Part shown: positions 16,863 to 27,429 of the stretch, piece by piece | Position numbering within the stretch: the stretch's first letter is position 1 | Layout: each line of letters begins with the position of its first letter | Assembly: GCF_001423485.1 (NCBI RefSeq) | Contig: NZ_LMOD01000005.1 | Coordinates: forward strand, 186,001 to 250,000 | Reading direction: 5' to 3' | DNA length: 64,000 nucleotides | Origin: Microbacterium sp. Leaf320 | Lineage (GTDB): Bacteria; Actinomycetota; Actinomycetes; Actinomycetales; Microbacteriaceae | The notes under the pieces: model-generated | What the model saw: the letters and a program-made list of their open reading frames with translations, nothing else | Told to the model about the DNA's origin: nothing | The model's database searches: none | Position numbers and translations under genes: made by a program

Positions 16863-17584
16863 GTTGACTCAGCCTCGACTGTCGCGATCGCGAGCCGCAG
16901 CACCGCGTTGAAGATCTGCGGTCGCATCGCCGTGACGAGGTGGGTCGTGCGCGGCACGACGATGAGCTCCGCATGCGGTGCGAGGCGCTGGAACAGAGCC
17001 TCGTTGACCCGCAGCTGATCCCACCGCCCGTTCACGAACCACAATGGCATCCTGATCCGGGCGACGGCTGTGGCGAGGTCGAGGGTGGCGAGGTTGCGCA
17101 GCGCCGTGTCTTGAGTGTCGAGGGCGTAGCCTCCCGCGGCGAAGTCCGATCGGGTCTCTTCGGGGATCGTCGCCTCGAGGATGCGCTGCGTGAACCACAT
17201 GCCTCGGTCGGGCAGCCGATCGACAGCTCTCGCGATCACCCGGTAGGCGGCAAGTCCGGCGCCGCGGGGGAGCGACGTGCACGACGCCGCGATGAGCCCA
17301 GCGACCTGTGGAGTCTGAGCACCGCCGACGTACGCGAGAGACAGCAGCCCGCCCATCGAGTGCCCGACGAGCAGGACGGGCCCGCGTGATGCCGCGTCCC
17401 GCACCGCGACGTCGATCGTGTGCAACGCCTCGTGCAGGGTGAAGTCCTCATCCATGCGGGTTCCATGACCCGGGAGATCGACAGCGGTGGAGGGCACTCC
17501 CTGATCCGCGAGGAAAGCCACCTGCGACCGCCACATGGTCGCAGACGTGCGGATGCCGTGCACGAAGACGATCTGGACGCTCAC
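16856..17584 (-). CDS. Alpha/beta hydrolase
   Basis: The 242-residue protein begins with the first strand and oxyanion region V-F-V-H-G-I-R, has the nucleophile elbow G-H-S-M-G-G (Ser about 76), an acidic residue in N-G-R-W-D near 188 and T-T-H near 215 completing a plausible triad. There is no signal peptide, so it is cytosolic; the substrate is unknown. GTG 17584 is set by the TATGCT box six bases upstream. The gene ends inside direct-repeat copy 2. Confidence 0.87.
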   Translation of the reverse strand: MSVQIVFVHGIRTSATMWRSQVAFLADQGVPSTAVDLPGHGTRMDEDFTLHEALHTIDVAVRDAASRGPVLLVGHSMGGLLSLAYVGGAQTPQVAGLIAASCTSLPRGAGLAAYRVIARAVDRLPDRGMWFTQRILEATIPEETRSDFAAGGYALDTQDTALRNLATLDLATAVARIRMPLWFVNGRWDQLRVNEALFQRLAPHAELIVVPRTTHLVTAMRPQIFNAVLRLAIATVEAESTS

Positions 17585-17590
17585 GCGTTC

Positions 17591-17596
17591 AGCATA
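17591..17596 (-). promoter_or_regulatory. -10 box for leaderless hydrolase gene
   Basis: On the reverse strand TATGCT is followed by six bases and GTG 17584. It lies downstream of the terminator of the oligopeptide operon. Confidence 0.6.
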
Positions 17597-17600
17597 GAGA

Positions 17601-17635
17601 AAGCGGGGCCGGTGGATGAACCACCGACCCCGCTT
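17601..17635 (-). terminator. Terminator of the oligopeptide ABC operon
   Basis: AAGCGGGG/CCCCGCTT and CGGTGG/CCACCG stack into a long stem with one mismatch and a five-base loop. On the reverse strand it is followed by TTCTCT. It lies 13 bases past the stop of the substrate-binding protein gene. Confidence 0.8.
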
Positions 17636-17648
17636 CCCAATGCGGTTG

Positions 17649-19358
17649 TTACTTCTCCCAGCCGACGTTCTCAACCGGGGACACTCCGAAGAGATCCAGG
17701 CCGACGTAGGGCTCGGGGGTCAGGTTCGCGAGACCGTCCTTCACCGTGAAGATCGAGGGACCGTTGTAGAGCGGGATGACGCCCCAGGTCTCCTTGATGA
17801 TCTCCGGCTCGAGCTTCATGGTCGCCGCGGTCCAGTCCTCCGGCGTCGTCTGAGTCTCGACCTCGTCCTTGATCTTCTCGTCGATGTCCGCAGTGCCCGT
17901 TCCCGAGAGGTTCAGGCTGCTGTCGGAGCAGTAGAGCTGGCAGAAGTACAGCGGTCCGAACGGGTCGGAGTCAGTGAACCGCAGCGAGAATCCGTCCCAG
18001 TTCTTCGTGCTGAAGTCGGTCGAGAAGTCTGCAGGTGCGCGCTTCTCGATCTGCAGGTCGATGCCGACGGCCTTCTCCTGCTGCTGGAGGGCCTTCGCGA
18101 GCGCCTCGATCGTCGGGTCGTCGCTGTGCACCGGGTAGACGACCTCGAGCTTCACGCCGTCCTTCTCGCGGATGCCGTCCTCGCCCTCGACCCAGCCCGC
18201 GTCATCCAGGAGCTTCTTGGCTCCGTCGACGTCGAACTTCAGTCCGGCCTCGGCGAACGAGTCCTTGTAGCCGTCCTGGAAGTCGTACATGTTGAGCGAC
18301 CCTGCGGGAGCCTCTTCGTAGTCGAGGCCGTTCCAGGCGATCTGCTTCTGCTGATCGATGTCGATGGCCTTGAAGAAGGCCTCGCGCACCGCGATGTCCT
18401 GAAGCTGCGGCTTCTCGGCATCGAGGATGATGATGGTCTTCGCGGTCTGCTGAGAACGGTAGGTCGTGACATCTTCCATGTCGGCGACCTGCGCCAGTCG
18501 ATCCTTCGTGTTGGTGCCGACCATGTCGATCTCGCCGTTCTTGAACGCGTTGATCGATGCAGAGGCGTCGAGACCGGTGAAGGTGACCTTGTCGAGCAGC
18601 GGAGCGTCGCCCCACCACTTCTCGTTCGGCTCGAAGGTGGCCGTCTGGCCGTTGAGGTCGAAGTCGGTGAGCTTGTACGGACCGGCTCCCCACTCGGGGT
18701 GCGCGTTCTCGATGTACGCGGTGTTGAACACCTCGGGCGAGTTGACCGCCGGGTTCAGAATGCCCGTGAGGAACGGCATGCTCGGCCAGGCGAACTCACC
18801 CTTGAAGGTGACGATGACGTCCTTGTCGGTCTCGCCGGGCTCGACCGACTCGATCTCCTTGTAGCCGTCAGTGGCGCTCGCCTCGTAGGCTTCATCTTCG
18901 CCGCTGTTGGCCTTCCACGTGGCTTCGAACGCGGTGTAGTCGATCGGGGTGCCGTCGTTCCAGACGGCCTTCTCGTTGACCTTCATCGTGATGACGGTCT
19001 TGCCGTCCTTCGTGCTGATGTTCCAGTCGTCGAGGTACGCCGGGTTCGCCGACACGTCGCCCTCAGGAGACATCAGGAACACCTGCGGGTTGTACCACTG
19101 GGCGAGGCGAGTGGTGTCAGCGCTGGCGTTTCCGTTGAACGGATTCATCTGCGGAGTGATCTCGTTGATCGGGAAGTTGACCTCGCCTCCTTCCTTCAGG
19201 TTCTCACGCGGCTGCGGGTTGTAGTCAGCCGACTTCGTCTCCTGGGGCTCGTTGCCGCCGTCGGTCCCGCCGTTGCCGCCTGCTGTGCAGCCGCTGATAG
19301 CGAGTGCCAGGGCGCCGCTGAGCGCGATAACGCCCATCAGCTTCGTGGTGCCTTTCAT
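17649..19358 (-). CDS. Oligopeptide ABC transporter substrate-binding lipoprotein (family 5)
   Basis: The 569-residue protein has a lipoprotein signal with A-I-S-G-C (lipidated Cys 24), a Gly/Thr/Asn-rich linker and a family 5 extracellular binding fold (N-D-G-T-P-I-D-Y-T-A near residue 135; G-A-G-P-Y-K-L near 220). It should be anchored outside the membrane and deliver peptides or a similar ligand to the OppBC-DF importer encoded upstream. ATG 19358 is chosen over one 30 bases upstream because of an ideal AAAGGAG ribosome site. It is the last gene of the operon, 116 bases after the ATPase gene. Confidence 0.9.
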   Translation of the reverse strand: MKGTTKLMGVIALSGALALAISGCTAGGNGGTDGGNEPQETKSADYNPQPRENLKEGGEVNFPINEITPQMNPFNGNASADTTRLAQWYNPQVFLMSPEGDVSANPAYLDDWNISTKDGKTVITMKVNEKAVWNDGTPIDYTAFEATWKANSGEDEAYEASATDGYKEIESVEPGETDKDVIVTFKGEFAWPSMPFLTGILNPAVNSPEVFNTAYIENAHPEWGAGPYKLTDFDLNGQTATFEPNEKWWGDAPLLDKVTFTGLDASASINAFKNGEIDMVGTNTKDRLAQVADMEDVTTYRSQQTAKTIIILDAEKPQLQDIAVREAFFKAIDIDQQKQIAWNGLDYEEAPAGSLNMYDFQDGYKDSFAEAGLKFDVDGAKKLLDDAGWVEGEDGIREKDGVKLEVVYPVHSDDPTIEALAKALQQQEKAVGIDLQIEKRAPADFSTDFSTKNWDGFSLRFTDSDPFGPLYFCQLYCSDSSLNLSGTGTADIDEKIKDEVETQTTPEDWTAATMKLEPEIIKETWGVIPLYNGPSIFTVKDGLANLTPEPYVGLDLFGVSPVENVGWEK

Positions 19359-19388
19359 GGTGCTCCTTTCGCCTTTCGGCGTAGTCAT

Positions 19389-19474
19389 AGAAGGGAGGCT
19401 AGTTCGCTTTCGCCCGAAAGGCTCGGGTGCGCGAGTGAATATCCCCTAACCGTTATCGGACAGTGACCGTCCGA
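19389..19474 (-). promoter_or_regulatory. Intercistronic region before the substrate-binding protein gene
   Basis: Two dyads occur. ATCGGAC/GTCCGAT (19455-19475, seven-base loop) overlaps the stop of the ATPase gene. CTTTC/GAAAG lies near 19407-19420 and is followed by the ribosome site. They could attenuate or stabilise the transcript between ATPase and binding-protein genes, or mark a separate promoter. No clear -10 box is visible. Confidence 0.4.
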
Positions 19475-21418
19475 TCAGGAGACGAGGGGTCGGGTCGACA
19501 TCGTCTCCGGATCGAAGACGATGCGCTCGCGCCCACGTTCGATGTCAGGGTCGGGAACCGGGATCGCCGACAGCAGAGCCTTGGTGTAGGGGTGCTGCGG
19601 ATTGTCGAACACGTCGTCGACGTCGCCGTGCTCGACGAACTCGCCGAGGTACATCACGGCGACGCGGTCTGCGATATGACGGACCACAGAGAGATCGTGC
19701 GCCACGAAGAGATACGACAGCCCGAGCTTGACTTTGAGCTCGTCGAGCAGGTTGATGACACCTGCCTGGATCGATACGTCGAGGGCGGACACCGGCTCGT
19801 CGAGCACGACGATCTTCGGGTTGGTGGACAGAGCTCGTGCGATGCCTATGCGCTGACGCTGACCTCCCGAGAATGCACCGGGGAATCGGTCGAGGTGAGC
19901 AGGGTTCAGGCCGACGATGTCCATCAGCTCCTGCACGCGCTGATAGGCATCGGCCCTGCTCACGCCGATCGCGATCATGGGCTCGGCGATGATCGCGCTC
20001 ACCGTCATGCGGGGGTCCAGAGCACCCATCGGATCCTGGAACACGATCTGGATGTCGCGACGCAACTCCCGCTCCTGGCGTCCGCTGGTGATGTCGCCCA
20101 CGCGTGTGCCAGCGACCGTGATGTCGCCGTCCTCTTGCTTCGCGAAGTCCATGATCTGCAAGAGCGTCGTCGTCTTTCCAGACCCGGATTCGCCGACGAT
20201 GGCCATCGTCTCACCCTCGCGGACGTCGAAGCTGATCCCCTTGACGGCGTGTACCTCTCCGACCTTGCGCTTGAAGATCGCGCCCTTCATCAGTGCGAAG
20301 CTCTTGTTGAGGTTGCGCACCTCGAGCGTCACGGGGCGCTGCTCCCGGGGCGTGCGGGTCAGGGCGCTCTCCGGGATCACGGGCACGGGATAGACCGGGC
20401 GGCCGGAAATCAGCCCGCCGTCCTCGATCTCGTGCGAGCGGATGCAGGCTGCGCTGTGCGCCTCGTCCGTGCCCGTCGAGACCGGCAGCAGTTCAGGCTC
20501 CTGCGCACGACAGGCATCCATGACGATGGGGCAGCGGTCGGCGAAGGGGCAGGCATTGGGAAGGTCGATCAGCAGAGGCGGGTTGCCCTTGATCGGGATG
20601 AGCGGCTGCTTCTCCGCCTTGTCGACGCGCGGGATCGCGCCGAGCAGCCCGATCGAGTACGGCATCCGAGTGCGGTGGAACAGCTCTCGTGCCTCGGCAT
20701 GCTCGACCGGCTTTCCCGCGTACATGACGATGACATCGTCTGCGGTGCGGGCCACGACTCCCATGTCGTGGGTGATCATGATCACCGCGGCCCCGGTCTC
20801 GTCCTGCGCCTTCTCGATGAGATCGAGGATCTGAGCCTGGATGGTCACGTCCAGGGCCGTCGTCGGCTCGTCGCAGATGATCAGCTTCGGATTGTTGGCC
20901 ATGGCGATCGCGATGACCACACGCTGGCGCATGCCGCCCGAGAACTCATGCGGGAAGGACTTCATCCGCTTCTCAGGCTCGGGAATCCCGACGAGCGACA
21001 ACAGTTCGACAGACCGATCCCAGGATTCACGCTTCGAGAGGTTGCGGTGCACGGTGAGTGCCTCGATCAGCTGGTCACCGATCGTGTACACCGGCGTAAG
21101 GGAGGTGAGCGGATCCTGGAAGACCATGGTCATGCCGTTGCCGCGGATCATCGACATCTGCTTGTCGGTCTTGCCGAGGAGCTCCTGACCGTCGAAGACG
21201 ATCGACCCCGTGACCCTCGCGTTGTCGTCGAGCAGACCCATGATGGCCAGCGAGGTGACGGACTTGCCCGAGCCCGACTCCCCGACGATTCCGAGAGTCT
21301 TGCCCACGTGGAGGTCGAAGGAGACGCCGCGGACGGCATCCACGCGACCGGCCTCCGAGGGGAAGCTCACCCGGAGGTCGCGGACGGACAGGACGGGGGT
21401 TTCGGTGTGGATGCTCAT
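19475..21418 (-). CDS. Dipeptide/oligopeptide ABC transporter ATP-binding protein, fused OppD-OppF
   Basis: One 647-residue chain carries two nucleotide-binding domains. The first has Walker A G-E-S-G-S-G-K-S near residue 44, signature F-S-G-G-M-R-Q-R and an OppD-type C-terminal extension with a cysteine cluster region around 300-330. The second has Walker A G-E-S-G-S-G-K-T near 415, signature F-S-G-G-Q-R-Q-R and V-V-L-D-E-P-V-S-A-L-D. It energises import through the adjacent OppB/OppC permeases. Its ATG overlaps the stop of the oppC-like gene by four bases. Confidence 0.93.
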   Translation of the reverse strand: MSIHTETPVLSVRDLRVSFPSEAGRVDAVRGVSFDLHVGKTLGIVGESGSGKSVTSLAIMGLLDDNARVTGSIVFDGQELLGKTDKQMSMIRGNGMTMVFQDPLTSLTPVYTIGDQLIEALTVHRNLSKRESWDRSVELLSLVGIPEPEKRMKSFPHEFSGGMRQRVVIAIAMANNPKLIICDEPTTALDVTIQAQILDLIEKAQDETGAAVIMITHDMGVVARTADDVIVMYAGKPVEHAEARELFHRTRMPYSIGLLGAIPRVDKAEKQPLIPIKGNPPLLIDLPNACPFADRCPIVMDACRAQEPELLPVSTGTDEAHSAACIRSHEIEDGGLISGRPVYPVPVIPESALTRTPREQRPVTLEVRNLNKSFALMKGAIFKRKVGEVHAVKGISFDVREGETMAIVGESGSGKTTTLLQIMDFAKQEDGDITVAGTRVGDITSGRQERELRRDIQIVFQDPMGALDPRMTVSAIIAEPMIAIGVSRADAYQRVQELMDIVGLNPAHLDRFPGAFSGGQRQRIGIARALSTNPKIVVLDEPVSALDVSIQAGVINLLDELKVKLGLSYLFVAHDLSVVRHIADRVAVMYLGEFVEHGDVDDVFDNPQHPYTKALLSAIPVPDPDIERGRERIVFDPETMSTRPLVS

Positions 21419-22341
21419 GCGCGGCCTCCTGCTGCCGAGGTGGGATCGAGTGCGTCGCGCAGGCCGTCGGCCACCAGGGCCATCGAGACGGTGAGCATGA
21501 CGAGTGCAGCGGCGGGGAAGTAGAACACCCAGGGCGCGCTGGTGATGGTGTTCGCCCCGCTGCCGATCAGCGACCCGAGGGAGACGTCGGGAATCTTTAC
21601 TCCGAAGCCGATGAACGACAGCCCGGTCTCGGTGATGACCGCGGCGACGACGCCGAGGGTGAAGTTGATGACGAGGAGCGACCCGATGTTGGGCAGCAGG
21701 TGCCGCAGCACGATCTTCATGCCGCGGACGCCCATGTACCTCGCCGCTTCGACGTACTCCCGCTCACGGAGCGAGAGCGCCATGGTCCAGATCACGCGCG
21801 CCTGGAAGAACCAGCCGATGAAGATCAGGGCGAGGGAGATCACCCTCCAGTCGCCGCCGGCGGTGTTCGACACCAGCGCGAGGATGAGGAACGTCGGGAT
21901 CACCATGAGGAAGTGGATGATCAGGAGCGTGGTGCGCTCGATGCGTCCGCCGAAGTACGCGGCCGCAGTGCCGACGATCGCGGAGATCGCGGTCGTGCCC
22001 ACAGACACGGTGACGGCGATCATCAGGGAACGCTGTAGGCCGATCGAGACCTGAGCGAACAGGTCGTTGCCGGCGGGCGTCGTCCCGAACCAGTGATCGG
22101 CGGAGGGAGCGGTGCCGAGGTTCAGGAAGTCGAGGACGATGTGATCGTATCGGGCGACGAGCGGACCCACGATGGCGAACAGCACCAGCGCCAGGAAGAC
22201 GAAGACGCCGAACACCGCGGGACGGTTGCGAGTGAACCGGCGGTAATAGAGCCCGAAGGTGGACATCCGCTTGCGCTGGACGACGGCCGGAACCACCGGC
22301 TCTTCCGGGTGAAGGGTGGGGTCGATCATTTCGGTGCTCAT
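21415..22341 (-). CDS. Oligopeptide ABC transporter permease, OppC type
   Basis: The 308-residue permease has a cytoplasmic N-terminal segment, a first span near residues 40-62 and the BPD_transp_1 domain, with the E-A-A-R-Y-M-G coupling motif near residue 200. It pairs with the OppB-type protein encoded two bases upstream and couples to the fused ATPase downstream. Confidence 0.92.
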   Translation of the reverse strand: MSTEMIDPTLHPEEPVVPAVVQRKRMSTFGLYYRRFTRNRPAVFGVFVFLALVLFAIVGPLVARYDHIVLDFLNLGTAPSADHWFGTTPAGNDLFAQVSIGLQRSLMIAVTVSVGTTAISAIVGTAAAYFGGRIERTTLLIIHFLMVIPTFLILALVSNTAGGDWRVISLALIFIGWFFQARVIWTMALSLREREYVEAARYMGVRGMKIVLRHLLPNIGSLLVINFTLGVVAAVITETGLSFIGFGVKIPDVSLGSLIGSGANTITSAPWVFYFPAAALVMLTVSMALVADGLRDALDPTSAAGGRA

Positions 22342-22342
22342 G

Positions 22343-23326
22343 TCAGCTCACTCTCACTCGCGGGTCGAGGGCGACGACGGCGATGTCCGCGAGGATCGCG
22401 CCGATGGCGGTGAGCACGGCCCCGAAAGCGGCCACCGCTACGACGCCGTGGACGTCGTTCTTGCTGATCGTGTCGATGAAGTACTTGCCCATTCCGTTCC
22501 ACCCGAAGATCGACTCCGTGAGGATCGCCCCTGTGAAGACTGTCGGGATGGTGAAGGCGAGCTGCGTGGCGACCGGGATCAGCGACGGGCGCAGCGCATG
22601 CTTGCGGATCGCCTGCTGCTTCGTGAGACCCTTGGCGCGCGCGGTGCGCACGTAGTCGGCCTTGATGTTGTCGAGCAGCAGAGAGCGCTGAAGCAGGTGG
22701 TAGTTCGCATAGCCGGTCAGCACCAGGGCGATGGTCGGCAGCGTGAGATGCTGCAGCTTGTCGATGATGAAAGGGAAGAATCCGTCGATGTTCTTCCCAC
22801 CGGATCCGGTGACGTAGAAGACGCGGGCCCCGACCAGCTCATTGAAGGAGATCGCCAGAAGCACGATCCCGAGCGCTGCGACGACGATGGGGATGTTCAT
22901 CGTCACGATCGACGTCGCCTGGCCGATGCGGTCGCCGAGCTTGTACTGCCGCGAGGCCGTGTAGACGCCGAGGGCGATGCCGAGTGCCGCACCGAGGATC
23001 GTCGCGCCGATCACCAGCTCTCCCGACACCCACATGCGGTAGGCGATCTGGTCGTTCACGGACTGGCCGACGGGGCTCTGGCCCCAGTCCCAGCGGAAGA
23101 TGATGCCGCTGAACCACGCCCACCACCGCTCGAGGAGAGGGACCGTGTCGCTCAGATTGAACGGCTCCAGCATCCGGGTGATCTCGTCGGGACTGAGCGG
23201 TGGCCGTCGACCCACGTAATTGCTCCGAGGATCCAGGAAGCTCCACGCCAGGAAGTAAGTGACGTTGGTGGCGACCAGGATCATGAGGAACCAGCCGAGC
23301 GAGCGGCGCAACAGATACTTGATCAA
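22343..23326 (-). CDS. Oligopeptide ABC transporter permease, OppB type
   Basis: The 327-residue permease shows the OppB layout: N-terminal span M-I-K-Y-L-L-R-R-S-L-G-W, a long extracytoplasmic loop, then the transport domain with V-R-T-A-R-A-K-G-L (EAA-like motif) near residue 230. It is the first gene of the operon. The start is TTG 23326; no better start is available near the conserved N-terminus. Confidence 0.92.
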   Translation of the reverse strand: MIKYLLRRSLGWFLMILVATNVTYFLAWSFLDPRSNYVGRRPPLSPDEITRMLEPFNLSDTVPLLERWWAWFSGIIFRWDWGQSPVGQSVNDQIAYRMWVSGELVIGATILGAALGIALGVYTASRQYKLGDRIGQATSIVTMNIPIVVAALGIVLLAISFNELVGARVFYVTGSGGKNIDGFFPFIIDKLQHLTLPTIALVLTGYANYHLLQRSLLLDNIKADYVRTARAKGLTKQQAIRKHALRPSLIPVATQLAFTIPTVFTGAILTESIFGWNGMGKYFIDTISKNDVHGVVAVAAFGAVLTAIGAILADIAVVALDPRVRVS

Positions 23327-23566
23327 GGTGATGATTCTTTCTCTTTTACAGACGCGCGCGGGATCCGCCGACGCAACGCTGAGCCGGGAAGACAGTCAAT
23401 CACCATCTGCCGATCTGCGCGACACGACGCCTGCACGTGGTCTGTGACGGAGTCTTATCGCTCACGGGATCCGGTGTCACGGATGGCTCCCGGGCAACCT
23501 CGGCAGAATATCACCGGATCGGGCGAAGCGAGCATAAGCCTCGCCTCACCGTAGAATCGACGGGAC
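23327..23566. promoter_or_regulatory. Divergent promoter region between oppB and lepA
   Basis: On the reverse strand TTGACT (23399-23394) and TTGCGT (23376-23371) are 17 bases apart and could drive the opp operon with a leader of about 38 bases. On the forward strand TAGAAT (23552-23557) lies nine bases before the lepA ATG, giving an untranslated leader of at most about three bases. Confidence 0.45.
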
Positions 23567-25420
<1,854 letters not shown>

Positions 25421-25423
25421 AGG

Positions 25424-25453
25424 CCCACGAGCCGGGCATCCTCGGCGCGTGGG
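25424..25453 (+). terminator. Hairpin terminator after lepA
   Basis: CCCACG/CGTGGG and GCCG/CGGC stack around an eight-base loop just past the lepA stop. There is no T-tract. Confidence 0.55.
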
Positions 25454-25477
25454 GGTGACCGTCCAGGGAACGGGAAG

Positions 25478-25483
25478 TAGGCT
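25478..25483 (+). promoter_or_regulatory. -10 box for leaderless DUF1990 gene
   Basis: TAGGCT is followed by seven bases and ATG 25491. Confidence 0.5.
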
Positions 25484-25490
25484 GGAACTC

Positions 25491-26144
25491 ATGCGGCGCG
25501 GGACTTTCCGAGACGACACGGTGGACTATGCGGCCGTGGGTGCGACCCACGCGCCCGATCTGATGCAGTACCCGCCGGAGCGCAGCCTCCCGGCGGAGAA
25601 CTCCTGGCGGATCGGCAGCGGCATCGAACGCTTCCAGTCCGCCGGTGAATCGCTCCTGACCTGGACGGCGCAGCGCGCCTCGGGCCTGAGCGTCGAGGAT
25701 GTCCGCCCGGCACCGGGCCCCGCCTACGCCGGAGTGAGCTTCGATGCGGAGGGCACCCCGATCGCCCCGAGCAAGAACGACGTCGAGCAGCGCTTCGACG
25801 CCGAGGGCACTCCGTTCGCAGGGCCGGGGATGACCCTTCGTCTGCACGGGCGTGTGAGCGGGATGCGCGCGGATGCCGAACTCCGCGTGATCTCGGTCAC
25901 CGAAGAGAAGCGCCGCATCGGATTCGTGCTGGGCACGGTCGGCGGCTCCGTCGTGCGCGGTGAGGAATCCTTCGACATCGACTGGCGCGAGGACAACGAC
26001 GAGGTGTGGTTCTCGGTGCGCGCATTCGATGCGCCCAACTCCCTGCTGTACCGCGTCGTTCCCGCGCTCGTGAAGCGCCGCCGCCGCGAGCTGTTCGCAC
26101 GCTACCTGCGGGCGATCTCTCCGCTCTACGCGACTCCGGTCTGA
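25491..26144 (+). CDS. DUF1990 family protein
   Basis: The 217-residue protein fits DUF1990: W-R-I-G-S-G-x-E-R-F near residue 43, then R-R-I-G-F-V-L-G-T-V near 140, E-S-F near 158 and a C-terminal R-R-R-R-E-L-F-A-R-Y-L helix. The biochemical function of the family is unknown. No signal peptide or membrane span is present. It is followed without a gap by the repeat that carries the hemW start; its TGA overlaps the first repeat ATG. Confidence 0.83.
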   Translation: MRRGTFRDDTVDYAAVGATHAPDLMQYPPERSLPAENSWRIGSGIERFQSAGESLLTWTAQRASGLSVEDVRPAPGPAYAGVSFDAEGTPIAPSKNDVEQRFDAEGTPFAGPGMTLRLHGRVSGMRADAELRVISVTEEKRRIGFVLGTVGGSVVRGEESFDIDWREDNDEVWFSVRAFDAPNSLLYRVVPALVKRRRRELFARYLRAISPLYATPV

Positions 26145-26203
26145 TGGCCACGGTTCTTTCATGGCCACGGTTCTCCTGATGGCCACTGTTCTCTGATGGC
26201 CGG
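26144..26203 (+). repeat. Tandem ATG-carrying repeat (17-18 bp) at the hemW start
   Basis: Three near-copies of ATGGCCACGGTTCTC plus 2-3 bases start at 26144, 26161 and 26179, and a partial fourth copy (ATGGCC) at 26196 is the hemW start itself. The first frame (26144-26179) is 11 codons and stops on the third ATG. The second (26161-26196) is 11 codons and stops on the hemW ATG. Each link is a TGATG overlap. Confidence 0.8.
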
Positions 26204-27413
26204 TCCCCTTCCCGTGGGTGATCCGGCACCGGCAGACGGACGCTTGCCGTCCGATCTCGCGATCGACCCGGCTGCGCCGTTCTCGGCCTATCTGCACGTC
26301 CCCTTTTGCCGGGTGCGCTGCGGCTACTGCGACTTCAACACCTACACGTCCGGCGAGCTCCGCGGTGCGAAGCAGGAGGACTACGCCTCGACGCTGATCA
26401 CCGAGATCGACCTGGCGAAGCGCGTTCTCGCGGATGCGGGCGCGCTGCGCCCGATGGACACCGTGTTCTTCGGCGGAGGCACGCCGACTCTCCTGCCCGC
26501 GGGAGATCTCGCCCGGATGCTCGGCGCGGCGACCGACGCGTTCGGTCTGACGGACGGCGCCGAGGTCACGGTCGAGGCGAACCCCGACACGGTGACGCCC
26601 GAGGTCGCCCGCACGCTCGCGGATGCCGGTGTGACGAGGCTCTCGATCGGCATGCAGTCGGCAGTGCCGCATGTGCTCGCCGCTCTCGACCGCACCCATC
26701 GCCCCGAGAATGTGACGACGGCGGTCGCCGCGGCGAAGGACGCAGGCCTCGCCGTGAGCGTGGACCTCATCTACGGAGCGCCGGGGGAGTCGCTGGCCGA
26801 CTGGGAGGCATCGCTCGATGCGGCGCTCGCACTCGAGTCGGACCACATCTCGGCGTACGCGCTGATCATCGAGGACGGCACGAAGCTCGCGCGGCAGATC
26901 CGCCGAGGCGAGGTGCCGGCGCCGGACGACGACCTGCAGGCCGACATATACGAGCTCGCCGATGCGCGTCTCGCGGCGGCGGGCTTCGACTGGTACGAGA
27001 TCAGCAACTGGTCGCGCACTGTGGAACAGCGCTCGCGACACAACCTCGCGTACTGGCGGGGGAGTGACTGGTGGGGCTTCGGCCCCGGCGCGCACAGCCA
27101 CGTCGCAGGGCTCCGGTGGTGGAACGTGAAGCACCCGGCCGCCTATGCGCAGCGTCTCGCCGCCGAGGAGTCGCCGGCCGCCGGAACCGAGCGTCCCGAT
27201 GCGAAATCGAGGACCCTCGAGCGCATTCTGCTGCTGAGCCGCATCCGCGAGGGGATCGCGGTCGCCGACCTGCAGCCGGACAAGCGCACGCGTGTCGCCG
27301 GCCTGATCGCGGACGGCCTCGTCGACCCTGCCGCCGCGGTGCGCGGGCGCGTGCAGCTCACGCTGCGCGGGCGCCTGCTCGCCGACGCAGTGGTGCGCGA
27401 GCTCACGGACTGA
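26196..27413 (+). CDS. hemW: HemW-like radical SAM heme chaperone (coproporphyrinogen III oxidase-like)
   Basis: The 405-residue protein has the radical SAM cluster motif C-R-V-R-C-G-Y-C-D-F (Cys 38, 42, 45), F-F-G-G-G-T-P-T-L near residue 90, and a HemN-type C-terminal domain with E-I-S-N-W and G-x-G-P-G-A-H-S. The C-x-x-x-C-x-x-C motif without the extra HemN cysteine fits HemW, a heme-binding chaperone, rather than a true oxygen-independent oxidase. It is the gene that commonly follows lepA. Its ATG is the last copy of the tandem repeat. Confidence 0.88.
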   Translation: MAGPLPVGDPAPADGRLPSDLAIDPAAPFSAYLHVPFCRVRCGYCDFNTYTSGELRGAKQEDYASTLITEIDLAKRVLADAGALRPMDTVFFGGGTPTLLPAGDLARMLGAATDAFGLTDGAEVTVEANPDTVTPEVARTLADAGVTRLSIGMQSAVPHVLAALDRTHRPENVTTAVAAAKDAGLAVSVDLIYGAPGESLADWEASLDAALALESDHISAYALIIEDGTKLARQIRRGEVPAPDDDLQADIYELADARLAAAGFDWYEISNWSRTVEQRSRHNLAYWRGSDWWGFGPGAHSHVAGLRWWNVKHPAAYAQRLAAEESPAAGTERPDAKSRTLERILLLSRIREGIAVADLQPDKRTRVAGLIADGLVDPAAAVRGRVQLTLRGRLLADAVVRELTD

Positions 27414-27429
27414 CCACGGGGCGGGGTCG

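Noticed and set aside
16653..17018. Forward 121-codon ORF covering repeat copy 2
   Set aside because: It merely reads through the diverged MFS tail into the antisense of the hydrolase gene. It has no start signal and no domain, and it is kept only as evidence for the repeat.
17616..21523. Two long forward open frames (616 and 686 codons)
   Set aside because: They are shadows of the binding-protein and fused ATPase genes, with no domains and atypical composition.
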